A stretch of 64,000 nucleotides of DNA from Chryseobacterium sp. (GTDB taxonomy: Bacteria; Bacteroidota; Bacteroidia; Flavobacteriales; Weeksellaceae). The notes beneath the pieces are model-generated. The model saw only the letters and a list, made by a program, of their open reading frames with translations. It searched no databases and was not told the origin of the DNA. The stretch spans positions 359,847-423,846 of the forward strand of contig NZ_JAFAJM010000014.1 of the NCBI RefSeq assembly GCF_019236175.1. The letters are read 5' to 3'. The position numbers and the translations under genes are program-made. Below, one piece after another: positions 1 to 8,519 of the stretch (positions are counted from its first letter, which is position 1; each line of letters opens with the position of its first letter).

Positions 1-780
1 TTTCTGAAAAGAAGTACATTCACTGAATGACTCATATCTTCTGATGGAAAGCCCGGTCAAAATATTTCCCTGAAGAGAATATATTCCCTGAGGTTTAGTT
101 TGTAACATCTGTAACTTGCTTACCTCCAGATCGCTTTCGTTGAATACGGCAGGGTATAACGTTTTAAATTCGTGCCCGCCGCAAATAATGATTTTCGAGG
201 CTGAAAATACTGTGCCTTCCGCTGTAACAACCGTACATTGTCCATCATTTTCATGAGTCTCAACAGCGGTGGTATTGTAAAAAATCCTGAGTCCCATTTT
301 TTGCTGCAGAAGTTTATGAAGTTTTACAATCATATCTGCAGAATCTACAGAAAGTTCTTGTGGAAAGAACAGTCCTCCTTTACAATAATCAGAGCGAAGG
401 CCGTCAAATTTTTTGATACAGTCGTTCTTTGATAATAGAACAGATTCATAGGCATTGTTTCTGTTGATCTCGTATAGTTCCTCAAGGAGCTGAAGTTCTT
501 CATCATCGGAAGCGATGTATATAGAGCCGTTTTGCCTGATGGTAAGGTCTGCCTGTGCATGAAGCTCATTATATATACTAAGACTTTCTCTCCCGAAATT
601 CTGCCACTTAAGGTCCATTCCTGAGGGAACGACCTGTCCGAAGTTTCGTACCGTTGCACCCTGAGGAACAGAGTTTCTTTCCAGGATGGCTACCTTTAGA
701 TTTTTCTTCAGGGCATGATAAGCATGGAAAGTTCCTAAAATTCCACCCCCCACAACGAGTAAATCAAATTTTGCTGTCAT
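1..780 (-). CDS. TIGR03364-type FAD-dependent oxidoreductase (partial)
   Basis: The reading frame starts at 780 and runs off the left edge, so about 260 N-terminal residues are present. Residues 6-14 (LLVVGGGIL) form the dinucleotide-binding Gly-rich motif of the DAO fold (pfam01266), and the segment after it (ATVRNFGQV, near residue 43) is typical of the TIGR03364 clade. Established knowledge: that clade is found beside phosphonatase-like hydrolases and phosphonate transport genes. Members are proposed or shown to deaminate oxidatively 2-aminoethylphosphonate or its N-methyl or hydroxyl derivatives to phosphonoacetaldehyde-type products. Inference here: cytoplasmic amine oxidase of a phosphonate pathway, made together with the permease and outer-membrane receptor encoded just upstream (11-bp gap to the permease gene). 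The hydrolase expected next would lie outside the window. Substrate is not proven; sarcosine-oxidase-like activity on another amine is possible. Confidence 0.8.
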   Translation of the reverse strand, partial: MTAKFDLLVVGGGILGTFHAYHALKKNLKVAILERNSVPQGATVRNFGQVVPSGMDLKWQNFGRESLSIYNELHAQADLTIRQNGSIYIASDDEELQLLEELYEINRNNAYESVLLSKNDCIKKFDGLRSDYCKGGLFFPQELSVDSADMIVKLHKLLQQKMGLRIFYNTTAVETHENDGQCTVVTAEGTVFSASKIIICGGHEFKTLYPAVFNESDLEVSKLQMLQTKPQGIYSLQGNILTGLSIRRYESFSECTSFQK

Positions 781-791
781 TGTACTAAATT

Positions 792-2090
792 TTATAAAAT
801 TTTCGAAGTATCGAAATTGATGTATTGATTAGAATTTGAATTAGGTTTTGTTTTTTTTCTGAAAGCCAGAAAGGCGATAACCGAAAGAAATAAAACCATA
901 ATGGTAATAATATAATTCAGACTGATATAAAAGTTGAGCCATGAAGTCTGCGCAGAACCGAAGTTCTTGTATAATAAAACAAGGACGCTACCCAGATATC
1001 CGAAAGAATCTACAATATAAATCAGAAAGCCTACATTACCTTTAATGTCGAATGCTGCTATCATTCTGTCAAAATAGATTCCATTAAAAGGAATATAACA
1101 GATATACATTCCAAAACCGGATATCGTCATCCATAAGAAAGGAGAAAGTGTATTTTGCTGAAATAAATAAGTAGAAAATCCTACTGTCAGAATTCCGGCG
1201 AAAAGGATATAATGATAATAAGCAAATGCTTTTTTATTGTTTTTGACCTTTACCATACCACTCAGAATCAAAAGAACCATAATGGCAATAGGGATTTCGG
1301 TCAGTGTGAAAATTGAGCTGTCCAATTTAAAATGAAACCCGTCCCAGATTTCACGGTTGAAATTATCTCTGAAGTCTCTTAAAACCGTCAAGCATACATA
1401 AAGAAAGATAATGCATATAACAGGAACAAAAAACTGACGGATAAGCGCTTTTCTTCCCCGGCTGTTAAGGGGTTGTCTTTTACTTTTAAGCCTGATATCC
1501 TCTTCTGAGGGCTTAGGAATCCTTTCCAGCAGAAGACCGGAAATAATCAACGGGATGATAAAAACCAATCCGGCAGAAAATGGCATCCAGAATTCCGAAA
1601 TAGAAAAAGTATCCATCAGAAATTTACCTACAGATTTTGTAAATCCTGAAGAGACCACAAAGCTCGAACATAAGAATAATCCGATAATCTCGGTGGTTTT
1701 GCGGCCTTCAATATAAGAGAAAACAATACCCCAGATCATTCCCAGAGGAATGCCGTTGAGAAACATAAACAAAATGTTATAAGGCGCTGGAACCAGAGCG
1801 AATCCCAATAGGGAAAGTTCTGCGATGGCAATGAAAGAAAACAGGTAGGTCAGCCTTTTTGCGGGTTTTAACTCGGAAATAAATCTAATCCCGATAAATT
1901 TCGAAATAAAATACCCAACTGCCTGTGCAATGATTATCAGGATTTTATAATCTACCCCGAAATAAGATAGTCCTTCAAAAGAAGCTACGGTAAAAGGCTT
2001 CCTGAATCCGTACATGCAGAAGTAGACCCCGAAAGCGGCAAGTGCTGCCTTCAGTGTTATTCTTATTTTATGATTGATAATTCTGGCCAT
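792..2090 (-). CDS. DUF5690 family MFS-like inner-membrane permease
   Basis: A 432-residue, very hydrophobic protein with about 12 predicted membrane helices and a short basic N-terminus (MARIINHKIR) followed directly by the first helix. The first helix carries an MFS-like GVYFCMYGFRKPF stretch resembling organophosphate:phosphate antiporters (GlpT/UhpT type), and a cytoplasmic loop rich in Lys/Arg near residues 205-215 separates two halves. DUF5690 is a Bacteroidota family without a described substrate. It sits 9 bp downstream of a TonB receptor gene and 11 bp upstream of the FAD oxidoreductase, so the three are almost certainly one transcript. Inference: it moves the compound delivered by the receptor, probably a phosphonate, across the inner membrane. 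The resemblance to organophosphate antiporters supports a phosphorus-containing substrate but is only by eye. Confidence 0.8.
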   Translation of the reverse strand: MARIINHKIRITLKAALAAFGVYFCMYGFRKPFTVASFEGLSYFGVDYKILIIIAQAVGYFISKFIGIRFISELKPAKRLTYLFSFIAIAELSLLGFALVPAPYNILFMFLNGIPLGMIWGIVFSYIEGRKTTEIIGLFLCSSFVVSSGFTKSVGKFLMDTFSISEFWMPFSAGLVFIIPLIISGLLLERIPKPSEEDIRLKSKRQPLNSRGRKALIRQFFVPVICIIFLYVCLTVLRDFRDNFNREIWDGFHFKLDSSIFTLTEIPIAIMVLLILSGMVKVKNNKKAFAYYHYILFAGILTVGFSTYLFQQNTLSPFLWMTISGFGMYICYIPFNGIYFDRMIAAFDIKGNVGFLIYIVDSFGYLGSVLVLLYKNFGSAQTSWLNFYISLNYIITIMVLFLSVIAFLAFRKKTKPNSNSNQYINFDTSKIL

Positions 2091-2099
2091 TGTTCTGGT

Positions 2100-4925
2100 T
2101 TAAAAGTTCAGTTTTATTCCAAGATTAAATCTTACTCCATAATATTCTACCTGTTCAGGACGGTCTTCATTTTTCCCGAAGTGATAGATCAATGGTTTAT
2201 TAAGAATATTGTTGATATCCGCGTACAGACCAAGGGACTTTGTAAACTGATAAGAACCTCCGAAATCAAGACTGCTGTATTTTCCGTAGTAAGAGTCATT
2301 GATATCCTCTTCAGCATATTCTATAGCATATTTTCCTTTGTAATTATAAGCCAGCCTTGCATTGAATCCTTTTTTCTCAAAGAATAGCTGTATGTTATAA
2401 AGCTCTTTAGCCTGATAAGGAAGGGCAACTTTTCTTCCGCTGGGTTTCTCCATCTCGGATGTCATAAAGGTTGCATTTACCTGGGCCCCGAAATATTGAA
2501 GAAAGCCGGGCAGAAAGTCGAATCTTTTATTGATTCCCAATTCAATACCGCCTAGCCATGCCGCTTTTCCGTTGTTCGGTGCCGAAAACTGTACCCCGCT
2601 GATACCATTGTAGTTTCCGATGAAAGAATCCTGAAAAATAGGATCTGTAATAGATTTATAAAAAATACCACCACTCAGGATGCCTACATTGGAGAAGTAA
2701 TATTCTCCCATCAGATCAAAATTCAAAGAATAGGTAGGGTTGAGGTTGGGATTTCCGCCTTTGAATTCATTATCTGCCTCAATATAAGTTCCTCCCGGTG
2801 TCAGATCTCCGAAATTCGGCCTTGAAAATGTTCTGGTAGCCGCAAAACGGAGATTGGTTTTATCGTTTAACGTATATTTTAAATGAATCATCGGAAGAAC
2901 AGCCAGATAGTTTTTGGTATTTTCAACGGGAGTGAGCACATCATCGATAACACTATATCCTTTTACTTTGGTATTGGTGTTGGATAATCTGATTCCTCCT
3001 AAAACCGTCATCTTATCATTTACCTTGTAGGTAGCCATTCCAAATGCATCAGCGTGCTTTTCAAATACATCGAAGTTTCTTCCCAATGCTTTATTGTATT
3101 CCAATGCCTCGGAATCTGTGGGATTGATTTTTAGATTTTTTTGATTGTCAAACCAGAACTGATTCATTCCGGGAGTAGAAAGTACCGGTCCGAAGGTATT
3201 TCCGATATGAGCATTCATTTCACTTAAGTATTGTGTTCCGTTGGGTTGTGAACTAATGTATTGAGCATAATCTGCCAGAAGAGGAGCTGTGCCTCCGTTC
3301 CAATTGTAGAATATATCTGAAAATCTTGCGTTACGCTCCTTATCCCTGTATTTGAACCCGTATTTTAAGGTCAGTTTATCGGAAGCATTAATTTCATGAT
3401 TAAAGGCTGCTACAATTTTGTCTTTTTCTTCTACGAAAACTTTGTAGAATTCCAGGTCTGTAAATCTCATCTGCGAAGCATCCATTTTAAAGTTCGGATC
3501 GCTGTAGAACCCGAACAGTGCATCCGGATTTTTATAATCAAGCTTTCCGCCATCTGCTTTCCAGTAGGCTCTCGGGCCATTACCACGATCAGAGATATAA
3601 TCCGGATTGATGCCTACACCTGATTGTGTATACTTAATTACGTAATAGGAATTATTTTGTTTATCAGGGATATTTCCGTATTTGAACTGATTGTCATAAT
3701 AAGAAAGATCCCAGTCAATTTTTCCTTTATTTAGATTGTGAACGCCCCCTAATGAAACAGATGTTAATTCTGTGATCAGCAGGTTGTGAATATTCTGAAG
3801 CTCTACTCTTGCCGTATTGTTTGAAGAACTGAATTTATCAAATCTTACTCTGTGTTTATAGTGGGTCTCGTCATCCGCCAGTGTTCCGTACATTCCTTTC
3901 AGGTATAATGTATTTTTAGGAGACAGTACATATTCAAAAGCCGTATTGATTCCCGTTGTTTTTCTCACGCCGTTGTAATCACGGAGTTCCATTCTGAATA
4001 CTCCTTCATCACCGCTTCTTCTTGCTTCAAAATTATCAGTAGACCAGTTTCTGATGAAATGTGCAAAATTAAACAGGTATCCGAATTTTTTATTTTTTGT
4101 TCTTCCGCCATATAATAACCCAATATTATAGATTCCTTTATCTGCTTTGGCATTATACCCGCTTCCTAGCGTTGCCTTAAACTCTGTTTTCATGGGGGGA
4201 GTCTTCGTAATGAAATTGACTCCGCCACCAATTCCGTCTGCTTCCATGTCAGGCGTAAAAGATTTGTTGACATGTACATAAGAAATAAGTTCCGTTGGAA
4301 AGAAGTCGAAAGCAGTAGCTCTGGAAGTTGTTTCTTCTTCTGCTGTTGGAAGTCTGTTTCCGTTGATTGTCGTTGAAGCCCAGAAAGGAGGAAGGCCTCT
4401 TAATGACACAAATCTGCCTTCACCCTGATCTCTTTCAATGGAGACTCCCTGTACACGCTGTACGGTTTCCGCTGCATTTCTGTCCGGGAGCTTTCCGATT
4501 CCGTCCGAAGCGATAACATTGGTAATATTGATTGCATTCTTTTGCATATTTAATGCTCTTGCTTCAGTATTTTTCAGGGTTCCCGTTACGACAACTTCAT
4601 CAATGTTTTTACGGGGTTGAGAAAGCTTTATATCCCCCAGATCAATCGTTTCTTCAGGTTGAAGATTTATACTGATATTGGCCTGTTCGTAACCTATGTA
4701 GCTGATTTGTAAAGTGTATTGGCCTTCTTTAATATCATTGATCGCAAATTTACCTTCCATATCGGTAGTGATATTTTTAGATAAACCTTTTATTTTGACT
4801 GTTGCCCCGGGAAGGGGCTGGCTGTCGTCAAGAACAGTTCCTATAATTAACTGCTTCTGTGCTGAAACAAAAACGATGAAACAGACAAAAACAAGGGTAA
4901 GTAATTTCTCTAAATTTGTTTTCAT
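2100..4925 (-). CDS. TonB-dependent receptor with carboxypeptidase-like N-terminal domain
   Basis: The likely start is ATG 4925 (MKTNLEKLL), which gives a clean signal peptide ending in FVSAQ; an in-frame upstream ATG at 4958 would bury it. The protein has 941 residues: a CarboxypepD_reg-like beta-sandwich at about 25-100, then the plug domain (VVVTGTLKN, and ERDQGEGRFVSLRGL about residue 170), then the 22-strand barrel ending in aromatic NLGIKLNF as outer-membrane proteins do. The plug wording resembles receptors for organic substrates (TIGR01782-like) more than classical siderophore receptors. It heads the receptor-permease-oxidoreductase transcription unit. Inference: outer-membrane uptake of an organophosphonate or a conjugate carrying one. 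A glycan or amine substrate cannot be excluded. Confidence 0.87.
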   Translation of the reverse strand: MKTNLEKLLTLVFVCFIVFVSAQKQLIIGTVLDDSQPLPGATVKIKGLSKNITTDMEGKFAINDIKEGQYTLQISYIGYEQANISINLQPEETIDLGDIKLSQPRKNIDEVVVTGTLKNTEARALNMQKNAINITNVIASDGIGKLPDRNAAETVQRVQGVSIERDQGEGRFVSLRGLPPFWASTTINGNRLPTAEEETTSRATAFDFFPTELISYVHVNKSFTPDMEADGIGGGVNFITKTPPMKTEFKATLGSGYNAKADKGIYNIGLLYGGRTKNKKFGYLFNFAHFIRNWSTDNFEARRSGDEGVFRMELRDYNGVRKTTGINTAFEYVLSPKNTLYLKGMYGTLADDETHYKHRVRFDKFSSSNNTARVELQNIHNLLITELTSVSLGGVHNLNKGKIDWDLSYYDNQFKYGNIPDKQNNSYYVIKYTQSGVGINPDYISDRGNGPRAYWKADGGKLDYKNPDALFGFYSDPNFKMDASQMRFTDLEFYKVFVEEKDKIVAAFNHEINASDKLTLKYGFKYRDKERNARFSDIFYNWNGGTAPLLADYAQYISSQPNGTQYLSEMNAHIGNTFGPVLSTPGMNQFWFDNQKNLKINPTDSEALEYNKALGRNFDVFEKHADAFGMATYKVNDKMTVLGGIRLSNTNTKVKGYSVIDDVLTPVENTKNYLAVLPMIHLKYTLNDKTNLRFAATRTFSRPNFGDLTPGGTYIEADNEFKGGNPNLNPTYSLNFDLMGEYYFSNVGILSGGIFYKSITDPIFQDSFIGNYNGISGVQFSAPNNGKAAWLGGIELGINKRFDFLPGFLQYFGAQVNATFMTSEMEKPSGRKVALPYQAKELYNIQLFFEKKGFNARLAYNYKGKYAIEYAEEDINDSYYGKYSSLDFGGSYQFTKSLGLYADINNILNKPLIYHFGKNEDRPEQVEYYGVRFNLGIKLNF

Positions 4926-5191
4926 TTTTACATATATTAAATTTTTTATGCAAATCACGCTAATAATTTTAATATATATAAATGTTTTGTATTAAGTATT
5001 GTTTAACAAATCAAGGCGGTTTATTACCCGAATTTTACTTTCTGAGTTTTTATTAATAGTAAGGATAAATGAAATACGTTTTGAATAAATTCTTTATTTA
5101 CAGCGCGTTATATGTCGGTTGGGAACTGTATTTGCAGGTAAGAATTTTTTAATAAAATGATGGTTTTGATTAACATTTCGTTCATTTTAAT

Positions 5192-5199
5192 CAAAAATA
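5192..5199 (-). promoter_or_regulatory. Candidate promoter of the receptor/permease/oxidoreductase unit
   Basis: On the minus strand this reads TATTTTTG, a full match to the Bacteroidota -7 consensus TAnnTTTG. It would give a leader of about 260 nt before the receptor start at 4925. The palindrome at 5208-5232 covers the position where the -33 element should lie. Confidence 0.4.
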
Positions 5200-5207
5200 A
5201 GAAAACT

Positions 5208-5232
5208 AAAAGTTTACAAATAGTAAACTTTT
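5208..5232. promoter_or_regulatory. 10-bp palindromic operator candidate
   Basis: AAAAGTTTAC and GTAAACTTTT form a perfect 10-bp inverted repeat around the 5-nt spacer AAATA. It lies between the XRE-cupin regulator gene and the receptor gene, about 10-30 bases upstream of the candidate -7 box, so a protein bound there would block or direct the polymerase. The adjacent regulator is the obvious candidate ligand protein; this is inference. Confidence 0.5.
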
Positions 5233-5404
5233 TGAGAGAGAATGTAATTTGTATAGTAACGCGTAAAATATATTTCCGGCCCCGAATACGATCAATATGC
5301 ACAGCTCTTGAAAATCATGTATTCACGTGTCGGAAAGATATAACCCCATTGGCCACATAGAAATAATGAGCGCATCGTGGCTAAAAAACAGGTGTAAAAT
5401 TGAT

Positions 5405-5974
5405 TTAAGCAGTATAAAAATAGAGAACAAGCATGACGCAGCTTTCATCACTGATGCTTACCGGAACGTGTGGAAACTTACCGTTAAAATATAAAGAATC
5501 ACCTTCTTTTAAAATGATTTCTTCATTGTCAATGATGTATTTCACTTTTCCCTTCAGGATGTATTTGAATTCCCAGGCATCCGTAATGACCTTTTCTCTT
5601 TTCGAATTAGGCTCAAGTGTGAGCAGCACAGCTTCAAAACCCAGGGAATGAAGGCTTTTGCTGAAGATATGCATGTATTTAAAGCCTTCAGCCTCCATTT
5701 CTTTTTCTATAATCTGCTGGCTTTCTTTCGGAACATAAATAAATTTTGCATTCGACTTTTTCTCTACTCCTTCAAAAAAATAGCTTGCATCAATTTCCAG
5801 TGACTGGATAAGGTCCAGTAAAACAGGAAGAGAAGGAATTGTTCTTCCGTTTTCAATACGGGAAACCAGGCCATTACTTACATTGGCCTTAAAGGCCAGC
5901 TCATTGATGGTTAAATTATTCTTTTTTCTAATATCCTTTAATCTCTTACCGATACCTATTAAAAAGTCATTCAT
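5405..5974 (-). CDS. XRE-family regulator with C-terminal cupin domain
   Basis: A 189-residue protein. Residues about 8-65 form a Cro/C1-type helix-turn-helix (LKDIRKKNNLTINELAFKA, then NVSNGLVSRIENGRTIPS). Residues about 110-185 form a small cupin barrel (EFKYILKGKVKYIIDNEE, later GDSLYFNGKFPHVPVS). Such XRE-cupin proteins (PuuR/SutR architecture) usually sense a small metabolite and control an adjacent catabolic or uptake operon. It is encoded on the same strand about 480 bp upstream of the receptor gene, with a palindrome and promoter between them. Inference: local regulator of the putative phosphonate genes. Its own promoter may be TACTTTTG (6013-6020, minus) or TACCTTTG (6025-6032). Confidence 0.88.
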   Translation of the reverse strand: MNDFLIGIGKRLKDIRKKNNLTINELAFKANVSNGLVSRIENGRTIPSLPVLLDLIQSLEIDASYFFEGVEKKSNAKFIYVPKESQQIIEKEMEAEGFKYMHIFSKSLHSLGFEAVLLTLEPNSKREKVITDAWEFKYILKGKVKYIIDNEEIILKEGDSLYFNGKFPHVPVSISDESCVMLVLYFYTA

Positions 5975-6172
5975 GCTGTATTCTTGTTTAACCTAAATTA
6001 TTTTTCGTCATTCAAAAGTAAAGACAAAGGTAGTGTTATTCTATAGAGTTTGGATGTTGGACTGAATCAATTCATTGAAAATTATTATGGATGATATACC
6101 GCTTCAATTTCGGAAACCTGAAGCTGGAATTGAGTTCATTGGTGTTTTCATATTCTCCCCAGGAAATTTTCC

Positions 6173-6180
6173 TATTTTTG
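6173..6180 (+). promoter_or_regulatory. Candidate promoter of the OmpR-type regulator
   Basis: TATTTTTG matches the Bacteroidota -7 element and lies 20 bases before the chosen start ATG at 6201. This supports 6201 rather than the longer frame that opens at 6075, whose first 42 codons would cross the promoter. Confidence 0.5.
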
Positions 6181-6200
6181 TACAACTCCTTATTTCATTT

Positions 6201-6908
6201 ATGAAGAAAATTATTCTTATCGAAGACGAAACCAGTGTTGTATCTTTTATTAAAAAAGGACTTCAGGAAAACGGATATGAAATTTCTGTAGCATTCGACG
6301 GACGTACAGGAGTACAACTGGTGCAGTCCAATGATTTTGATCTGGTCATTTTAGATATTATGCTTCCGGAAATGAATGGGCTGGATGTCTGTAAAGAAAT
6401 CAGAAAAACCAATCAGGCTGTTCCTATTTTATTTCTTACAGCATTGGGAACATCAGAAAATATTGTGCTGGGGCTGGAAAGCGGAGGTGATGATTATCTG
6501 GTAAAGCCTTTTAAATTTATTGAACTGGTAGCCCGTGTCAAGTCTTTACTGAGAAGGACTAATAATAGTGGACCACAGGATGCCGCTGAATCAGAACCTG
6601 ATAATGAAAATGTATTTCAGTTTTCAGATGTGAGGGTGAATGATTATACTAAAAAAGTAACCCGCTCCGGAGAAGATATTACCCTTACTTCAACGGAATA
6701 TAAGCTTTTGCTTTATTTTCTTAATAATCCTGAAAAAGTGATTTCCAGAGCTGAAATTCTGGATGCCGTATGGGGGGTAAACTATGAGCTGGGTACCAAT
6801 GTAGTAGACGTTTATGTTAATTATTTAAGGAAAAAACTAGACGATAAGGATGATAATAAACTGATCCATACGGTGATAGGGATGGGGTATGTGATGAAAA
6901 AATCTTAA
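6201..6908 (+). CDS. OmpR-family response regulator
   Basis: A 235-residue DNA-binding response regulator. The receiver domain (about 1-120) has the acidic pair E8-D9, the phospho-acceptor D52 in VILDIMLPEMNG, T in LFLTALG and K in YLVKPF. A winged-helix Trans_reg_C domain follows (about 140-232, ending in HTVIGMGYVMKK). The start at 6201 is chosen because the receiver core begins there and a promoter box precedes it. The kinase gene begins 3 bp after the stop, so the two form a classical pair. Likely targets, by position only, are the UspA-like and YoaK genes downstream, whose promoter carries phased direct repeats of the kind OmpR-type regulators bind. Confidence 0.93.
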   Translation: MKKIILIEDETSVVSFIKKGLQENGYEISVAFDGRTGVQLVQSNDFDLVILDIMLPEMNGLDVCKEIRKTNQAVPILFLTALGTSENIVLGLESGGDDYLVKPFKFIELVARVKSLLRRTNNSGPQDAAESEPDNENVFQFSDVRVNDYTKKVTRSGEDITLTSTEYKLLLYFLNNPEKVISRAEILDAVWGVNYELGTNVVDVYVNYLRKKLDDKDDNKLIHTVIGMGYVMKKS

Positions 6909-6911
6909 GGC

Positions 6912-8312
6912 ATGTTTAATAAAGTGATCACAAATCAAACCAAAACAATGGTGCTTTTAATGTTGGTTTTTACCGCCATTATTCTGCTGTTCAGCGGATT
7001 GGTTTATTTTTCGATCGTTAACTTTTCACATCAGAGATTTTATGAATTACTGAAGATTCGTACAGCGACAATCGTACAGATTGAGAAAAGCAAAGAACAT
7101 CTTGATCTTCCCGAAAATTATATACTCAGCAGTCTGAATGACGATGAACTGCCGATGGAGAAAGATTATGTTTTCGCCGTTCCCACAGATTCCAATTTCA
7201 AAAAAATATCACAGGAGGTTCATATTCCCGCTTATTTTTTCAAAAATATCATCAAAGAAGGAGAATCCAATTATAATGACAAAGAATTCTATTATATAGG
7301 TCAGAGTTTTAAGTATGATGATAAAGACTATATAGCTATTGCTTCGGCAAAGAACCATTATGTAGTCTATTACCTGGGGTTTTTAAAAAGAACTTTATTG
7401 ACATGCACTATCCTTTCTTTATTTTTCAGTATGATATTTTCCTTCTACCTGTCTAAGACCCTGTTTAAACCTATCTTAAAAATTACAGGAAAAGTAAAGG
7501 AAATCAGTTCTGAGAATCTTCATTTAAGACTTGAATCTCAACCGGATAATAAAGAACTGAATGAGCTGGTGGATACCTTTAATGATATGCTCAACAGGAT
7601 TGAGACCTCTTTTGAAACCCAAAATCATCTGATCGGAAACGTATCCCACGAGCTGAGAACACCTCTGACTTCCATTATGGGGGAGGCTGATGTGGCTCTT
7701 TCAATCAGCAGAACGGCGGAAGAGTATAAAGAAACCCTGGGGATTATTCTGGATGAAGCTGAAAAACTGGATAAAAAGATTAAAGCCTTATTGATGATTG
7801 CTCAAACCGGATTTGATGGCAAAATTCAGAAAATGGATAAGGTAAGAATGGATCAGCTGCTCTGGGATGTGATTGAAACCCTAAGAAAAATTGATTCAAG
7901 AAACAATATCTATCTGGATATAAGTATGCTTCCGGATAATCCCAAAAAGCTAAAAGTTCAGGGAAATGAACAGCTGCTGCATCTTGCGGTAGCCAATATC
8001 ATCAACAACGGGTGTAAATATTCTGATTTTCAGCAGGTGAAAGTTTCACTGGGAGCTACGGATACCGACGTATACATCATTGTAAAGGACAATGGAATCG
8101 GAATTCCCGAAATAGAAATGAATAAAATCTATGATCCCTTTTTCAGAGCTTCCAATACCAATAATTACGAAGGATATGGAATCGGTCTTCCCCTGGCCAG
8201 AAATATCATAAGAATGCATCATGGTGAACTGATTGTAAGCTCGAACGAAAATCAGGGAACCACGGTGCAAATGCGTTTCCCGAATTTCTATAGTACACAG
8301 CAGGAAGGATAA
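6912..8312 (+). CDS. Sensor histidine kinase (HAMP, HisKA, HATPase_c)
   Basis: A 466-residue membrane kinase. One membrane helix lies at about 12-35, a periplasmic sensor region of about 120 residues follows, and a second helix lies at about 160-182. A HAMP linker comes next, then the HisKA box NVSHELRTPL with the phospho-accepting His at residue 246, and a HATPase_c domain with N box (IINNGCKYS), G1 box (VKDNGIGI) and G2 box (YGIGLPLA). It starts 3 bp after the response regulator stop. The periplasmic domain matches no sensor I recognise, so the stimulus is unknown. Confidence 0.93.
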   Translation: MFNKVITNQTKTMVLLMLVFTAIILLFSGLVYFSIVNFSHQRFYELLKIRTATIVQIEKSKEHLDLPENYILSSLNDDELPMEKDYVFAVPTDSNFKKISQEVHIPAYFFKNIIKEGESNYNDKEFYYIGQSFKYDDKDYIAIASAKNHYVVYYLGFLKRTLLTCTILSLFFSMIFSFYLSKTLFKPILKITGKVKEISSENLHLRLESQPDNKELNELVDTFNDMLNRIETSFETQNHLIGNVSHELRTPLTSIMGEADVALSISRTAEEYKETLGIILDEAEKLDKKIKALLMIAQTGFDGKIQKMDKVRMDQLLWDVIETLRKIDSRNNIYLDISMLPDNPKKLKVQGNEQLLHLAVANIINNGCKYSDFQQVKVSLGATDTDVYIIVKDNGIGIPEIEMNKIYDPFFRASNTNNYEGYGIGLPLARNIIRMHHGELIVSSNENQGTTVQMRFPNFYSTQQEG

Positions 8313-8380
8313 TGCCTGACGATAGAATACATCGTATCAGTCTGTATTTTCGGTTGTGTCCTTTTACTCTTTTTTATGAT

Positions 8381-8461
8381 GTTAAGCTTCTTTAACAATT
8401 TTCTAATCTCATTTTAATCTCTTTAATCACATTTTAATTCCATTCCAAAGAGCTTCTAATC
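8381..8461. promoter_or_regulatory. Helically phased TTTAATC direct-repeat array
   Basis: Seven-base units of the form TTTAAYC start at 8391 (TTTAACA), 8402 (TCTAATC), 8413 (TTTAATC), 8422 (TTTAATC), 8433 (TTTAATT) and 8455 (TCTAATC), with a weaker unit at 8381 (GTTAAGC). Most offsets are 10, 11 or 22. The array ends about 10 bases before the -7 box at 8471. Such direct repeats, one per helical turn, are typical operators of PhoB/OmpR-type regulators, and one is encoded immediately upstream. Confidence 0.5.
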
Positions 8462-8470
8462 TGGTCGTTC

Positions 8471-8478
8471 TAGTTTTG
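8471..8478 (+). promoter_or_regulatory. Candidate promoter of the UspA-like gene
   Basis: TAGTTTTG fits TAnnTTTG and lies 42 bases before the start codon at 8520, directly downstream of the repeat array. There is no good TTG at -33, as expected for an activator-dependent promoter. Confidence 0.5.
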
Positions 8479-8519
8479 TATCATCAAATAAGATAAACAC
8501 AAAACAAAATATAAAGAAC

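Noticed and set aside
238..659. Open frames on both strands inside the first 780 bases
   Set aside because: They lie in other frames of the FAD oxidoreductase, whose own frame (780 to 1, minus) is uninterrupted and has recognisable motifs.
6075..6200. N-terminal extension of the OmpR-type regulator by 42 residues
   Set aside because: It precedes the receiver fold, matches nothing in the family and would be translated through a good promoter box at 6173-6180.
8400..8461. CRISPR-like array
   Set aside because: The repeats are 7 bases at one-turn spacing with no unique spacers; an operator array is the better reading. No CRISPR array was seen anywhere in the window.
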